Shown one piece after another: positions 30,735 through 42,881 of a stretch of 64,000 nucleotides of DNA. The stretch's first letter is position 1, and each line of letters starts with the position of its first letter. Position numbers and translations under genes: made by a program. The notes below the pieces were generated by a model that ran no database searches, was not told the DNA's origin, and saw only the letters and a list, made by a program, of their open reading frames with translations. The stretch is from Prochlorococcus sp. AG-676-P15-1 (GTDB lineage Bacteria; Cyanobacteriota; Cyanobacteriia; PCC-6307; Cyanobiaceae), in the NCBI GenBank assembly GCA_003210825.1, contig QCUF01000003.1:1-64000 (forward strand), read 5' to 3'.

Positions 30735-33632
30735 ATGAAATCACAACATAATAAAGAAAAAAAATCTGGCTTTTCTTATAAAGAAACTTTAAATTTGCTG
30801 GATACTAATTTTTCGATGCGAGCTAATTCAGTAATTAGGGAACCAGAGATTCATGAATTTTGGTCAAAAAATAAGATTGATTTGGAATTGGGTTCATCTA
30901 ACTCAGGTAAAAGTTTTACTTTGCATGATGGACCTCCTTATGCAAATGGTTCCCTCCACATGGGGCATGCTTTAAATAAAGTTTTAAAGGACATTATTAA
31001 TAAATACAAAACCTTAAAAGGTTTCAAAGTTCATTTTGTACCTGGTTGGGATTGTCATGGGTTACCAATTGAGTTAAAGGTTCTACAAAGTTTAAAACCC
31101 AATGAAAGAAAAAATTTAGATTCTTTAGGTTTAAGAAAAAAAGCAACAGATTATGCAAAGATTCAGATTAATAATCAACTAGAAGGTTTTAAAAGATGGG
31201 GTATTTGGGGAGACTGGGATAATCCTTATTTAACACTGAAAAAAAATTATGAGTCTGCTCAAATTGGTGTTTTTGGAAAGATGTTTTTAAATGGCTATAT
31301 ATATAGAGGTTTAAAACCTGTTCACTGGAGTCCAAGTTCAAGAACAGCACTTGCAGAAGCAGAACTAGAATATCCTGAGGAGCATTTTTCAAAAAGTATT
31401 TATGTTTCTTTAAATATTACAAAATTATCGGATGCAGTCCTTTTAAAATTTGAAGAAAAAGATCTGAGAAATAAATTAACTTCTAAATTAAATAAATTAT
31501 TTATAGCTATATGGACTACTACTCCATGGACAATTCCTGGTAATGAAGCAGTAGCTATTAATCCTAGAATTAATTATGTTTTTGCCTCAGATCAAAATGG
31601 TAATACATATCTTTTTGCTAAAGATTTAATTGCTGAAATTAGTGAAAAGCTAGATAGAGAATTAATTGTTTTATTGGATTTAAAGGGCTCATTGCTAGAA
31701 GGTATTGAGTATCAGCACCCTACAAAAAATAAAGTTTGCAATATTGTAATTGGGGGTGATTATATAACCACTGAATCTGGGACAGGAATTGTGCATACTG
31801 CTCCAGGTCATGGCATGGATGATTTTAATGTTGGGCAAAAATATCAATTACCCATAACTTGTATTGTTGATGAAAAAGGTAATTTAAATAATCATGCTGA
31901 AAAGTTTTGCGGATTAAATGTTTTAAAAGATGCTAATGATTTGATTATTGAAGATTTAGAGAAAAATAACTTACTCCTTTTAAAGGAGAAATATAAACAT
32001 AGATATCCTTATGATTGGAGAACTAAAAAACCTACAATTTTTAGAGCAACTGAACAATGGTTTGCATCTGTAGAGGGATTTAGGTCTTCAGCTTTGAAAT
32101 CAATAGAAGATGTTGAGTGGATGCCAGAAACAGGTAAAAAAAGAATTTATTCAATGGTTGTTGGAAGAGGTGATTGGTGTATTTCTAGGCAAAGGTCTTG
32201 GGGAGTACCTATACCTGTCTTCTACGAAAAAGAAGGAAAAGAAATACTACTCAATACTGAAACTATTAACCATATAAAGAGTTTATTTGAGGAGTATGGA
32301 GCAGATGTATGGTGGGATTGGGATGAGAAGAAACTATTGCCAGAAAAATATAGAGATGAATCTGATCGTTGGATAAAAGGTCTTGATACTATGGATGTCT
32401 GGTTTGATTCAGGTTCTAGTTGGGCCGCAGTTTGCGAGCAAAGAGAAGAATTACAATATCCAGCTGATTTGTATTTAGAGGGATCTGATCAACATCGGGG
32501 TTGGTTTCAATCATCTTTGCTAACTTCGGTAGCGGTAAACAATAAACCGCCATACAAGAAAGTTCTAACTCATGGATTTGCTTTAGATGAAAATGGAAGA
32601 AAAATGAGTAAATCCCTGGGTAACGTAGTTGATCCTAATATTATTATTAATGGTGGTCCTAACCAAAAAGTCCAACCTGCCTATGGAGCAGATGTCCTTA
32701 GGCTTTGGGTTAGTTCTGTTGATTACTCAGTTGACGTCCCAATTGGATCAAATATTTTAAAACAACTTTCAGATGTTTATAGAAAAGTAAGAAATACAGC
32801 TAGATATCTTTTAGGTAATATTCATGATTATGATCCTGCTTTAGATGAAATTGATATTGATCAATTGCCTTTATTAGATCAATGGATGTTAAATAGACTT
32901 GTTGAAGTCTCAGATCAAATAACGATTGCATATGAAAATTACGAATTTTCAAAGTTTTTTCAAATTTTGCAAAGTTTTTGTGTTGTGGATTTATCTAATT
33001 TTTATTTAGATATCGCAAAAGATAGATTATATGTAAGTGCTAAATCTCAATTTAGGAGAAAATCTTGTCAGTTTGTGATGTCCAAAATTGTAGAAAATTT
33101 AGCGGTAATTATTTCTCCAGTACTTTGTCATATGGCCGAAGATATTTGGCAAAATATCCCATATTCAACTATCGAAAAATCAGTATTTCAAAGAGGATGG
33201 CCAAATTTGCCTGAGTCATGGCTTAATCCCGAACTTAATGAACATATTTCTAATTTAAGAAGATTGCGAGTAGAAATTAATAAAGCAATAGAAGGTTGTA
33301 GAACCCAACAAATGATAGGCGCAGCTCTTGAAACTGAGGTTAATTACCTCCCTGGTAATGAAGTATTTAAAAATTCTCTTTCTTGGCTTGATAAGTTTGG
33401 CAATCAAGAAGTGGATTTATACCGAGATTGGTTGATAGTTTCTGATTTTAATATAATTAATAATTTGTCTAAGGATTGTTTAAGTATCGATAATAATCAA
33501 CTTGGAAAGATTCAGATTCTTAAAGCTAAAGGTCTTAAATGTGATAGATGTTGGCATTATCAAAAAATTACATTTAAAGGAATTGAAAATACTAAATTAT
33601 GCGAGAGATGTTCAAATATTATAAATTTATAA
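30735..33632 (+). CDS. ileS: Isoleucyl-tRNA synthetase
   Basis: [37 protein letters not shown]-terminal Cys4 zinc motif. Confidence 0.98.
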   Translation: MKSQHNKEKKSGFSYKETLNLLDTNFSMRANSVIREPEIHEFWSKNKIDLELGSSNSGKSFTLHDGPPYANGSLHMGHALNKVLKDIINKYKTLKGFKVHFVPGWDCHGLPIELKVLQSLKPNERKNLDSLGLRKKATDYAKIQINNQLEGFKRWGIWGDWDNPYLTLKKNYESAQIGVFGKMFLNGYIYRGLKPVHWSPSSRTALAEAELEYPEEHFSKSIYVSLNITKLSDAVLLKFEEKDLRNKLTSKLNKLFIAIWTTTPWTIPGNEAVAINPRINYVFASDQNGNTYLFAKDLIAEISEKLDRELIVLLDLKGSLLEGIEYQHPTKNKVCNIVIGGDYITTESGTGIVHTAPGHGMDDFNVGQKYQLPITCIVDEKGNLNNHAEKFCGLNVLKDANDLIIEDLEKNNLLLLKEKYKHRYPYDWRTKKPTIFRATEQWFASVEGFRSSALKSIEDVEWMPETGKKRIYSMVVGRGDWCISRQRSWGVPIPVFYEKEGKEILLNTETINHIKSLFEEYGADVWWDWDEKKLLPEKYRDESDRWIKGLDTMDVWFDSGSSWAAVCEQREELQYPADLYLEGSDQHRGWFQSSLLTSVAVNNKPPYKKVLTHGFALDENGRKMSKSLGNVVDPNIIINGGPNQKVQPAYGADVLRLWVSSVDYSVDVPIGSNILKQLSDVYRKVRNTARYLLGNIHDYDPALDEIDIDQLPLLDQWMLNRLVEVSDQITIAYENYEFSKFFQILQSFCVVDLSNFYLDIAKDRLYVSAKSQFRRKSCQFVMSKIVENLAVIISPVLCHMAEDIWQNIPYSTIEKSVFQRGWPNLPESWLNPELNEHISNLRRLRVEINKAIEGCRTQQMIGAALETEVNYLPGNEVFKNSLSWLDKFGNQEVDLYRDWLIVSDFNIINNLSKDCLSIDNNQLGKIQILKAKGLKCDRCWHYQKITFKGIENTKLCERCSNIINL

Positions 33633-33666
33633 AGAGTTTATTTAAATCCAATTTCCCTGATTAAAA

Positions 33667-33691
33667 AAAGAGAGAGTTTTTATTCTCTCTG
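33667..33691 (-). terminator. Intrinsic terminator read from the minus strand
   Basis: Minus strand: AGAGAGAataaaaaCTCTCTCTTTTTTTAA. Confidence 0.7.
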
Positions 33692-33932
33692 ATAATTTCC
33701 TCTAATCCTTTGATTAAGGGTGCCCTCTATAGTATGAAATTTGTAAAAAAATGATCAAATTTTATAATTTTTTTTCTGAATCAATTTCAGTTTGGTGAGT
33801 TTTAGAGCTACTAAATCCTTTATAAATTATTATTTCTAAAAATTATTTAGAAGCATCTCTAAATAAGAAACCTTGTAGTTTTTAAAGTTTTTTGGAATCA
33901 TAAAACTTATATTTTCTTAGTTTTTGATTAAA

Positions 33933-34556
33933 TCAATCTCTGTCATAATTTGAAAATCCAGAATTCCTGCCACTCTTTGGGAGTTTAATTATCGCCCATT
34001 GCAATAAACTTAGTGTATAAATTAATAAGGCAAATAATCCTAAAAATTTTGCAACTGATTGAGAAAAGCTAGCTCCAAATAAGAAATTAAATAAATTTTT
34101 TAATATCAAGTAGAGATTTGTTGAAGGTTTAAGCCAAATTTCACATTCCGCAGAATTAATAAAAGAAATGCAATTAATATTATTTAAACTTTGAATTAAA
34201 AAACTTAAAGATATAAAAGTTATTGACCATCGCCAAACTTTCGTAGTTGTAGTTAATGGATGGGATATTCTATATTCATTTAACTCATCATTAATATCAT
34301 TCCAAAACCATACTGAGATTGTCATTACTAATGTCGAAATATTTGTAATTAAGAGAGAGTATTTGAACTCCCCAATTAGGAGGATAAGACTTATAAAGAA
34401 TAGAATTGATATTTTCCAATAATTGGATAAAAGTTTTGTAATGGCTTTACTTTTGTTCTTTATAGACCAAAAAAATAGAGTTAAAGGAAGACCAACTATA
34501 AAGATTAATGAAAGTTGAAAAGATAGCCAAATGTAAAGCTGATTAAGACTGTTCAA
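33933..34556 (-). CDS. Conserved cyanobacterial membrane protein (DUF3177-like)
   Basis: Multi-TM ORF; DUF assignment from recall. Confidence 0.6.
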   Translation of the reverse strand: MNSLNQLYIWLSFQLSLIFIVGLPLTLFFWSIKNKSKAITKLLSNYWKISILFFISLILLIGEFKYSLLITNISTLVMTISVWFWNDINDELNEYRISHPLTTTTKVWRWSITFISLSFLIQSLNNINCISFINSAECEIWLKPSTNLYLILKNLFNFLFGASFSQSVAKFLGLFALLIYTLSLLQWAIIKLPKSGRNSGFSNYDRD

Positions 34557-34681
34557 AACTTTTTATTTTTAACACACATAATTATTAAACCTCACCCACC
34601 TGCTTCTTAACTTATTATTGTCATAGTTATGAATAATATTCACAATATTAATTTCTACTTAGAAATAATTAAATATTTTTT

Positions 34682-35311
34682 ATGAGACAGCATGTAAATC
34701 CACTCAGTAAAAATTTCTTTGAAACAGATCCAATACCTCCATTGAATCAAGTTTTTGAAAATTCAAAATTGCCTCTGCATTTGGATATCGGTTGCGCTTC
34801 TGGTGATTTTTTATTCGAATTATCATTTAAAAATAAAAACTGGAATTATATTGGAATTGAAATTAGAGAAAAATTAGTTCTAAATGCTAATTTGAAAATG
34901 AAAAGTAGAGAAAATAAGAATTTATATTTTTCATTTGGTAATGCGAATAATATTTTTGATCATTCTGATAATAAATCAATTTTTGATTTTATAACTAGTA
35001 TTTCTTTCAATTTTCCTGATCCATGGTTTAAAAAGAAACATCATAAAAGACGTGTAATTCAACCTGAATTAATAAATTTACTTTCGATTTCAATGAAAAA
35101 AGGATCCTTAATCTTTATTAAAACAGATGTAAGACAACTTTTTGATCATATTGAACTCACAATATCCGAAAGTATAAAGTTCAAAAAATTAGCAAATAAA
35201 GATGTTCACTTTTATGACAGTTTTAATCCAGATAGAATTCAAACTAATAGAGAGAAATATGCAATATTAAATCAACTTAAAATTTATGAAAGTATTTACA
35301 AGAAACTTTGA
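34682..35311 (+). CDS. trmB: tRNA (guanine-N7)-methyltransferase
   Basis: [27 protein letters not shown]. Confidence 0.95.
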   Translation: MRQHVNPLSKNFFETDPIPPLNQVFENSKLPLHLDIGCASGDFLFELSFKNKNWNYIGIEIREKLVLNANLKMKSRENKNLYFSFGNANNIFDHSDNKSIFDFITSISFNFPDPWFKKKHHKRRVIQPELINLLSISMKKGSLIFIKTDVRQLFDHIELTISESIKFKKLANKDVHFYDSFNPDRIQTNREKYAILNQLKIYESIYKKL

Positions 35312-35312
35312 T

Positions 35313-36671
35313 TCAAAAAGTTTTAGATATTTTGTTGATTTTTGTACTAAGTTCGTTGGTGATTTTTGTTGATAAATAATCTACTTCTTTGTTATTTTGT
35401 GCTTCAACTAATATACGTAAAACAGGCTCCGTTCCACTTGGACGTATATAAACTCTACAATTATCCTTTTTAATATTTGAAAATTTTTCTATAGTTTCAT
35501 TTATGAATTCTTCATATGATTTATCGATATTTTTAAAGTCAAAATTTAAAAATATATTAGTTAGTTTTTGAGGATATGGTAAGAAGCTACTATTAAGCCA
35601 AGATCTCAAACTGATATTTTTTTTCTTGCAGAATTTCGAGACTTGAATTGCAGTTAATATTCCATCTCCACAAAAGTCATTAATTTTTGAAAGTAAATGA
35701 CCTGATTGTTCCCCTCCTAATAAGGCCTTTTTTTTCTTTATCGCTTCAAAGATGAATTTGTCTCCAACTTCAGTTCTATGTAAAATTCCCCCAATTTTAT
35801 TCCAAGTATTTTCAAAACCTAAATTGGCCATTCTTGTTGAAATGATCGTATTGTTAATTAGTAATTTTTCTTCTAAAAGTTCTCTTCCCCATAGAAATAA
35901 TATGTGATCCCCATCTAATATATTGCCTTGTGAATCAACCCCAATAACTCTATCGGCATCTCCATCGAAGCTAAATCCCATATCAGCATTGTTCTCTTTT
36001 ATGGCTTTAATTAGTGGCTCCAAGCATGTAGAACCACAATTTAAATTTATTTTAAAACCATCCTGCTCATTATTAATGACTTTGACATTAGCTCCTAGTT
36101 TTTTAAAAATACTTGCCGCGCAGGTAGTTGCAGATCCGTGACATGTATCTAATATTATTTTCATTCCATCTAAGTTGTCGTCCCCTATTGTATTAATAAG
36201 TCCTTCGGTATAGATATTAAAAAGTTCGTTATTTTTTCTTATATATGTTTTTTCAAAAGAAGACATTTTAGGATTGTTTGCTGTCTCTAAAATTAGTTCT
36301 ATTTGATTCTCTAATTCCTTTTTTATTTTTTCTCCATTATTATCAAAAATTTTAATACCATTATATTCAGGAGGATTATGGCTTGCAGATATCATAATCC
36401 CACTACTAAATTTTTGTTTTTTTATTAAGAAAGGGATAGCTGGTGTAGGACAGATTCCTAAATATGTAAATTCTTTTCCTGCAGCATTAATACCTCTTGA
36501 TATAGCTTCAAGAAGAGTATACCCACTTACTCTTGTATCTCTTCCAAGTATTATTGGATTATTGGCTTTGTTTATAACTCCTAAAGCATATCCGACTTTA
36601 TATGCTAAAGAATATGTCAATTCCTTATCAAATCTTCCCCTAATTCCATCAGTCCCAAATATAGATTGCAT
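35313..36671 (-). CDS. glmM: Phosphoglucosamine mutase
   Basis: [45 protein letters not shown]. Confidence 0.96.
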   Translation of the reverse strand: MQSIFGTDGIRGRFDKELTYSLAYKVGYALGVINKANNPIILGRDTRVSGYTLLEAISRGINAAGKEFTYLGICPTPAIPFLIKKQKFSSGIMISASHNPPEYNGIKIFDNNGEKIKKELENQIELILETANNPKMSSFEKTYIRKNNELFNIYTEGLINTIGDDNLDGMKIILDTCHGSATTCAASIFKKLGANVKVINNEQDGFKINLNCGSTCLEPLIKAIKENNADMGFSFDGDADRVIGVDSQGNILDGDHILFLWGRELLEEKLLINNTIISTRMANLGFENTWNKIGGILHRTEVGDKFIFEAIKKKKALLGGEQSGHLLSKINDFCGDGILTAIQVSKFCKKKNISLRSWLNSSFLPYPQKLTNIFLNFDFKNIDKSYEEFINETIEKFSNIKKDNCRVYIRPSGTEPVLRILVEAQNNKEVDYLSTKITNELSTKINKISKTF

Positions 36672-36800
36672 ATTATTAGTTATTTAATTATAAGTATTTA
36701 ACGCATTGTATTTATACTATCAGTTGATAAAAAGTAAAAATAGTAATATTCTCTTTAATTAAATTATCTATATAAAATATAAATAGTTAATAATTAGATA

Positions 36801-37346
36801 ATGCAATCTGGAAATAAAGAATCCTTTTTAAATTCCTCTCAAAAGTCGATACTTATATTATTTTTTGCTTTAATTATTTGCTCTGTACTTGGATTGAAAA
36901 ATTTTATATTTAAACCCAATTTTCTTCTTAAGGAATTTGGAAATTCCTCTATTGATCCTGCAATAGCTTTTACAAATAATAAACCTACTTTTCTTGAGTT
37001 TTATGCAGATTGGTGCGAAGTTTGTAAGGAAATGGCTCCAAAAGTTGATAACATAAAAAATAAATATGAAAAAGATATTAATTTCGTTTTTTTAAATGTA
37101 GATAATCCGAAATGGGAAAAATACATTAGAAATTTTAATGTTAATGGAATTCCTCAAGTAAATATTTTTGATGAAGATTCCAATTTAGAATTTACTTTTA
37201 TTGGTAAACAGGAAGAAGATATCATAAAAGAGTCTCTGGATAATGTAAATGATTATTCTAGAGGTGATTCACGAATTCTAAATTCAGAATTCTCAATGAT
37301 CAAAGAAAATAAAAATTATCAATCTTCTCCGAGAAGTCACGGATAA
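36801..37346 (+). CDS. txlA: Membrane-anchored thioredoxin-like protein (TxlA/HCF164-like)
   Basis: N-terminal TM, FYADWCEVCKEMAP active site. Confidence 0.85.
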   Translation: MQSGNKESFLNSSQKSILILFFALIICSVLGLKNFIFKPNFLLKEFGNSSIDPAIAFTNNKPTFLEFYADWCEVCKEMAPKVDNIKNKYEKDINFVFLNVDNPKWEKYIRNFNVNGIPQVNIFDEDSNLEFTFIGKQEEDIIKESLDNVNDYSRGDSRILNSEFSMIKENKNYQSSPRSHG

Positions 37347-37348
37347 AT

Positions 37349-37987
37349 TTAGTTCCAATCCAATGCTTCAGATACAGATGGGAAATATTTAATAAATACT
37401 TTCTTACAGTCTTCAGCTATTTCCATATGCTCTTTTTGTGTCCCCTCTTTTGATCTTAGCTGTATATAGTGAATCCAAGACCTGCATGAACCAGTCATAT
37501 AGATTCTTGTTGGGGTGGCTAAGGGCATAATAAATCTAGCGCATTCTTTTGCAATTCCTTCATTGAGCATTTCTTCATATAATTTATTGGCGTCTTTAAA
37601 GTGTTTTGAAATTTTTTCTGAAAATTTTATTTTAAGTTCTTCCGGTATGTCATCAATGCTATTTTGACGATTTTTTTTGTCTTGTCTTCTTAAGTTTGGG
37701 ATAGGAATTTCATTCCCTAGTAAATTTGTTTCAGCATATCTTTGTGAGAATTCTTGAAAAGTAAATGATCTATGTCTAAGAATTTGAGCAGCTATACCTC
37801 TATTAGTTTCGATTTTCAATGTCATAGATGATTGTTCAAAAACTGACCAATGCTCATGTTTTATACAGTATCTTAATAATCCTGCAAATTTATCATTAGC
37901 CTGATTAGAAGGATTAGAAACTCTGGCGATATGCGCCATTGTTTTTTCTGCATCTGGAGTTAATGAAATTAGCTCAACTTTTCTCAT
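37349..37987 (-). CDS. thyX: Flavin-dependent thymidylate synthase
   Basis: ILRHRSFTFQEFSQRY ThyX motif (RHRx7S). Confidence 0.97.
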   Translation of the reverse strand: MRKVELISLTPDAEKTMAHIARVSNPSNQANDKFAGLLRYCIKHEHWSVFEQSSMTLKIETNRGIAAQILRHRSFTFQEFSQRYAETNLLGNEIPIPNLRRQDKKNRQNSIDDIPEELKIKFSEKISKHFKDANKLYEEMLNEGIAKECARFIMPLATPTRIYMTGSCRSWIHYIQLRSKEGTQKEHMEIAEDCKKVFIKYFPSVSEALDWN

Positions 37988-37988
37988 A

Positions 37989-38582
37989 TTAAATTTTGGC
38001 TAAAGTAACTTGTTCTGGTTGGTTTTGATATTTACCTTTCCTATCTTCATATGTTGTAGAGCAAGGATCACCCTCAAAAAATAATAATTGACAAATACCT
38101 TCATTTGCATAAATCCTACAATCTGCACCTGAACTGTTGCTAAATTCTAATGTGAGATGCCCCTCCCATCCTGCTTCTGCTGGAGTTGTATTTACTATTA
38201 TTCCAAGACGAGCATAAGTACTTTTACCGATACAAATTACAGTAATGTTTTCTGGGACTTTCATTTTCTCTAGAGCAACCCCAAGGCCGTAAGAATGAGC
38301 AGGTAAAATAAAAAATTTACCATCTTTATCTTCGTGAAGAGTCGTTTTTTCTAAATTATCAGGATTAAATTTCTTCGGGTTCATAACAGTTCCCGGGACA
38401 TGCTTAAATATTAAAAACTCTTTAGAAGATAGTCTTAAATCATAGCCATATGAGGAACATCCATAACTTAAAACGGCATTTTTTTTATTATTAGCATCTA
38501 GATGTCTGATTAAATTTGATTGAAAAGGATTTAGCATTCCTTCAGTCGCCTTTTGGTTTATCCAGAGATCATTTTTGAGCAT
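37989..38582 (-). CDS. dcd: dCTP deaminase
   Basis: GKSTYARLGIIVNTTPAEAGWEGHLTLEFSN. Confidence 0.96.
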   Translation of the reverse strand: MLKNDLWINQKATEGMLNPFQSNLIRHLDANNKKNAVLSYGCSSYGYDLRLSSKEFLIFKHVPGTVMNPKKFNPDNLEKTTLHEDKDGKFFILPAHSYGLGVALEKMKVPENITVICIGKSTYARLGIIVNTTPAEAGWEGHLTLEFSNSSGADCRIYANEGICQLLFFEGDPCSTTYEDRKGKYQNQPEQVTLAKI

Positions 38583-38587
38583 AATTT

Positions 38588-39157
38588 TTATGAACGAAGT
38601 TCTGTAATTTGATCGGCCATTAATAAGAAATTTTTCGGAATGGATGTACCAGTAAGGATTACATCTCCCGATATAAATCGGTTTTCAAGTGTTGAAATCA
38701 AATCATCTTTACTGATGATATTCATTTCTAAAGCTAGAAAAACTTCATCAAGAATAATTTGATCATAGTCTCCAGAAAGTAATTCTTTTTTACAGAAATT
38801 CCATAATTCTATTATTGAATTGTTAATAGATTTTGACATGTTTTTGTCTATGTTTTCTGACTCATATTTATCATAAGAATTTGAACATCTTATCCAGGTA
38901 AGATTACCGCACAGCTTTTGAGCATTAGAAATTCCTTGTTTTACGCCTCCCTTCATTAATTGAACTAAAAGTACTTTCCTTCCTAAAGCTGCATTTCTTA
39001 GTGAATCTCTGATAATGGATGAATAACTTCCTCGGTAAGATGATTGATAAATCTGAATTTGACCATTTTGATTTATCTTCCTTAAGTTCCATTCTTTATT
39101 TATATTTACAACTTCATGATTACTTGTTAGATAACTATTTGAAGAACTGGTTACCAT
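38588..39157 (-). CDS. cobO: Cob(I)alamin adenosyltransferase
   Basis: GRKVLLVQLMKGG, YDQIILDEVFLALEM. Confidence 0.88.
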   Translation of the reverse strand: MVTSSSNSYLTSNHEVVNINKEWNLRKINQNGQIQIYQSSYRGSYSSIIRDSLRNAALGRKVLLVQLMKGGVKQGISNAQKLCGNLTWIRCSNSYDKYESENIDKNMSKSINNSIIELWNFCKKELLSGDYDQIILDEVFLALEMNIISKDDLISTLENRFISGDVILTGTSIPKNFLLMADQITELRS

Positions 39158-39298
39158 TATTTTGAATTTATCTTTTTCTAGATTCAGTATAGTTTGAATT
39201 TAGGAACACTGCATATAGTGTAATTTTCCTTAAAATAGCTTATTAGAAGAAATAATTTTTCTTTTTATCATTTTTAAAAAAAGTATAACATTTGAAAA

Positions 39299-39315
39299 AT
39301 GTTACAGTTGATACA
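39299..39315 (+). promoter_or_regulatory. Putative NtcA box upstream of ntcA
   Basis: TGTT-ACAGTTGA-TACA (one mismatch to TGTA-N8-TACA), ~24 nt before a -10-like TAATAG. Confidence 0.65.
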
Positions 39316-39363
39316 AGTTATTTCTTGCTGTCTCCTTAAGTTTTTTTAATAGTAAAGATATTT

Positions 39364-40098
39364 ATGTTACCTGCTTCTAGAGGATTCAGCCGCTTAACTC
39401 CTCAACCTCCCGGACAAAATACTATTAATACACTTGGTGAACGCTTTCCAATTAATAGAACATTAATGGAAGTCATAAAAGGCCTTGAAGGGGCTAGTAC
39501 GGAAATGGTTGAGAGATCGAAAACAATATTTTTCCCTGGAGATCCTGCTGAAAGAGTTTATTTAATAAGAAGAGGAGCCGTAAGGTTATCAAGAGTTTAT
39601 GAATCAGGAGAAGAAATTACGGTTGCATTGTTAAGAGAAAATAGTCTTTTTGGAGTTTTATCTCTTCTAACAGGACATAGGTCCGATCGTTTTTATCATG
39701 CGGTTGCTTTTACAAGAGTTGAAATGATTACAGCTCCTGCAAATTCTGTTTTGAGAGCAATTGAAGCAGATGCATCCGTTGCTCTTTTACTATTGCAAGG
39801 ACTTTCAAGTAGGATTCTACAAACTGAAACAATGATAGAAACTCTTACACATAGAGATATGTCATCTCGCCTAGTAAGTTTTTTGATGGTTTTATGTCGA
39901 GATTTTGGAGTTGCAAGTGAAAAAGGTATTACTATTGATTTGAGACTTTCTCATCAAGCTATAGCAGAGGCAATAGGTTCTACAAGAGTCACGATTACAA
40001 GATTATTAGGAGATTTGAAAGATTCAGGGTTACTAACTATTGAAAGAAAGAAGATTACAGTTTTTGATCCAATAGCACTTGCAAAAAGATTTAATTGA
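39364..40098 (+). CDS. ntcA: Global nitrogen regulator NtcA (Crp family)
   Basis: Crp/Fnr fold; [28 protein letters not shown]. Confidence 0.97.
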   Translation: MLPASRGFSRLTPQPPGQNTINTLGERFPINRTLMEVIKGLEGASTEMVERSKTIFFPGDPAERVYLIRRGAVRLSRVYESGEEITVALLRENSLFGVLSLLTGHRSDRFYHAVAFTRVEMITAPANSVLRAIEADASVALLLLQGLSSRILQTETMIETLTHRDMSSRLVSFLMVLCRDFGVASEKGITIDLRLSHQAIAEAIGSTRVTITRLLGDLKDSGLLTIERKKITVFDPIALAKRFN

Positions 40099-40154
40099 TA
40101 CTTGACCAATTAATTCTCTATTATGTTACTAATGAGTAAATAAATAAAAACATT

Positions 40155-41126
40155 TTGTCTGGTTGGCTTTTCATTATTTTTTTATTACTGCTTGGCGGTG
40201 TAATTTCAACATTAGGAGACTTATTAGGTTCAAAAATAGGTAAGGCTAGATTTAGTATTTTAAAGTTAAGACCAAAAAAAACGGCAATTTTAATTACAAT
40301 TTTGACAGGCAGTTTGATAAGTGCATCATCTTTATTCTTAATGATATTGGTAAATAGACAGTTGAGAGTTGGATTATTTAGGTTAGGAGACTTAGAGAAA
40401 AAACTTCAAGAAAGCAAACAAGTTTTGGTACCTTTAGAAAAAGAAAGAGAAAAACTAGAAAATAAAATCAAAGCTAAAGAGACTGAATTTAAGCAATTAG
40501 AGAGGAATATAATCGCATTAAGGAGCGGGAAAGTTGTAATAAGAAGTGGGCAATCTTTAATTATTTCAGAGATAAGTTCTTCTGATCTAGAAGATATCAA
40601 ATCTAAAATAGAAAGAATTATTATAAATGCTAATAGATATACTCATAAGATAGTTAAACCCAAAAATAAAGAGATTACAAATTTATTATTATTAAGAAAA
40701 AATCATATCGAAGAGATGCAAAATACTATCTTAAAAGGAGGTGATTGGGTAATTAATATAAAATCTGTAAGGAATGTTTTAACAGGAGAAAACTTTGTTT
40801 ATGCTTTTCCTGAAATAATAGAAAATAAGATAATAGTTAGAAAAGGTGAAAAAATAACTAAAATTGATTTCAAACATGAAGATTTTAATAAAAAAGATTC
40901 TGGAGATAAAGTAAATTTCCTACTATCCTCAAGTTTGGCAGAAATCAAGAGAAGAGGTTCACTTACAAATGAAATTAAATTGCGAAGTGATTCAGTAAAA
41001 AAATTAAGAAACTTTTTAAATAAAAATCATAAAACTAATTTTGAACTAGAGGCAGTCTCTTTACTTAATAGTATGACTGCTCAACCCGTGATTGTTGAAT
41101 TAAATATAAACTATCCAGAATCTTAG
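40155..41126 (+). CDS. DUF3084-family protein
   Basis: N-terminal TM, coiled coil, AVIVEL-like C-terminus; family from recall. Confidence 0.7.
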   Translation: MSGWLFIIFLLLLGGVISTLGDLLGSKIGKARFSILKLRPKKTAILITILTGSLISASSLFLMILVNRQLRVGLFRLGDLEKKLQESKQVLVPLEKEREKLENKIKAKETEFKQLERNIIALRSGKVVIRSGQSLIISEISSSDLEDIKSKIERIIINANRYTHKIVKPKNKEITNLLLLRKNHIEEMQNTILKGGDWVINIKSVRNVLTGENFVYAFPEIIENKIIVRKGEKITKIDFKHEDFNKKDSGDKVNFLLSSSLAEIKRRGSLTNEIKLRSDSVKKLRNFLNKNHKTNFELEAVSLLNSMTAQPVIVELNINYPES

Positions 41127-41564
41127 ATGTCTAGAGTAATAGCTATTGATCCAGGTCTATCGAAATGTGGTGTAATAATAGCTGATATAAAAGAAAAAAA
41201 AGTTTATGAAGCATTAGTTTTAAAGAGTCATCAACTTTTAAAATATGTAAAAAAAAAATATCGGAGCGAAAAAAAAGTTCAGTTGTTAATTGGTAATGGA
41301 ACAAGTAGTAAAAAGTACATAAAATATTTAAATCAGTTCGAGCCTAATTTGGTTATTGCTGAAGAAAAAAATTCAACCTATAGGGCTAAGGAAAGATATT
41401 TTGATATTTTCCCTTTAACAGGTATAAAATGTTTTTTACCAAGAGAGCTATTTATTTTGAATAAAAATTTAGATGCATTAGCTGCGTTAATAATTATGGA
41501 AGATTTTTTTAATATTAAATTTGATGTAAGTAAAAAAATTAAGACTAAAACTTGGCTGAAATAG
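41127..41564 (+). CDS. RuvX/YqgF-like (RNase H-fold) protein
   Basis: VIAIDPGLSKCGVIIAD N-terminal motif; LDALAALII. Confidence 0.7.
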   Translation: MSRVIAIDPGLSKCGVIIADIKEKKVYEALVLKSHQLLKYVKKKYRSEKKVQLLIGNGTSSKKYIKYLNQFEPNLVIAEEKNSTYRAKERYFDIFPLTGIKCFLPRELFILNKNLDALAALIIMEDFFNIKFDVSKKIKTKTWLK

Positions 41565-41802
41565 TAAATTTATATTCATTTCCTGCTTCAAGCTCATAAT
41601 CTTTCTTTAAAAGAAATCTTAATAATGAATCTTCAATTAATGCTCTTCCTAAAGGTGGGTTTACAAACAATACTCCTTTCCCAAATGACCATATGAAGGA
41701 CCACTTGAAATCACTTGCTTCCACTACTCCTTTAACTTCTTTTTTTGTAAAACAGTATTCTTTAACACTTACATGTGCTGTTGTCTCAGGCTTTGCTTTC
41801 AT
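41545..41802 (-). CDS. DUF3146-like cyanobacterial protein
   Basis: 85 aa conserved-type ORF; family from recall. Confidence 0.55.
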   Translation of the reverse strand: MKAKPETTAHVSVKEYCFTKKEVKGVVEASDFKWSFIWSFGKGVLFVNPPLGRALIEDSLLRFLLKKDYELEAGNEYKFTISAKF

Positions 41803-41805
41803 TTA

Positions 41806-42414
41806 TTAATTCTTTTCTCTATGGAAAGAATTTAATTCACTAATAATACAATCTTCATTTTTAAAATTTAATTCTATGAGTGATTTGATTAATTGTTTAT
41901 AAACTCTATCTAAAGTTAACCTTTCTTTTGAAGATATATTCCCTAAGACATGAGAAATGGTGTTGAATTTTTTGTTTTTTTCATTGGAGGGTGGGGAACC
42001 TATCCCTATTTTTATCCTATTGAAATTTTCAGTCTGCAATTTCTTAATGATATCTTTAAGACCATTATGTCCTCCAGAACTTCCTTTTTTTCTAAATCTA
42101 ATTTTGCCCAGGGGTAGATCAATATCATCAACTATTATAAAAAGTTGATTTAAATCTATTTTGTACCAATCTACTATTGCTCTTACAGCATCTCCACTAT
42201 TATTCATATAAGTGTTTGGCATAAATAATCTATAAATAGAATCATTTATTTTGAATTCTGAATACCAACTTTTAAGCTTATTTTTCAAAGTAAATTTAGA
42301 ATCATATTTTTCAGAAAAATTTTCAAGAAGTAAAAATCCAATATTATGTCGATTTTTGATATATTCTTTCCCAGGATTTCCTAAACCAATTATAAATTTC
42401 TCATTATTATTCAT
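41806..42414 (-). CDS. pth: Peptidyl-tRNA hydrolase
   Basis: GLGNPGKEYIKNRHNIGF, VDDIDLPLGKIRFRKKGSSGGHNGLKDI. Confidence 0.96.
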   Translation of the reverse strand: MNNNEKFIIGLGNPGKEYIKNRHNIGFLLLENFSEKYDSKFTLKNKLKSWYSEFKINDSIYRLFMPNTYMNNSGDAVRAIVDWYKIDLNQLFIIVDDIDLPLGKIRFRKKGSSGGHNGLKDIIKKLQTENFNRIKIGIGSPPSNEKNKKFNTISHVLGNISSKERLTLDRVYKQLIKSLIELNFKNEDCIISELNSFHREKN

Positions 42415-42601
42415 AACTGCAACTTTTTCTGTAAGTTTTATAAATTATAAAATAGAAACTTAATAAGGTTTTTCAATTGTGCATGATGACATAATTTTAA
42501 AAAGATTTTTATTTTATTATTTAATGAAATTATGAATTTTACGTAATTAAAGATTATTTACATATAAAATCTGAATTCTCTACGAAAACGATCTAGGAGG
42601 T

Positions 42602-42802
42602 CTAGTTTCCATTCCAATCGACTGAGAATCCTTGTAAGAGTAGGGATTGATTATATATTTGTAGGAGTATAACAAGAAAAACTAGTAAAAGTAGACCTAT
42701 GACGGTCATAACAGGAACAGCTCCCCATCCAGGAACAACTTTTCCTTGACCTGAGTTTCCAATAGCTTTTAAAAGAGTTCCTAATGCTGTTTTTTGGCCC
42801 AT
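42602..42802 (-). CDS. psbH: Photosystem II protein PsbH (ATG at 42802; supplied ORF is over-extended)
   Basis: [32 protein letters not shown]... Confidence 0.95.
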   Translation of the reverse strand: MGQKTALGTLLKAIGNSGQGKVVPGWGAVPVMTVIGLLLLVFLVILLQIYNQSLLLQGFSVDWNGN

Positions 42803-42881
42803 AGTAATTTCTCTAAATCGAATATATTTCGTTATTGTATAAGAATTAATACATAAATTGTTCACAAATTCACTAAAATTG

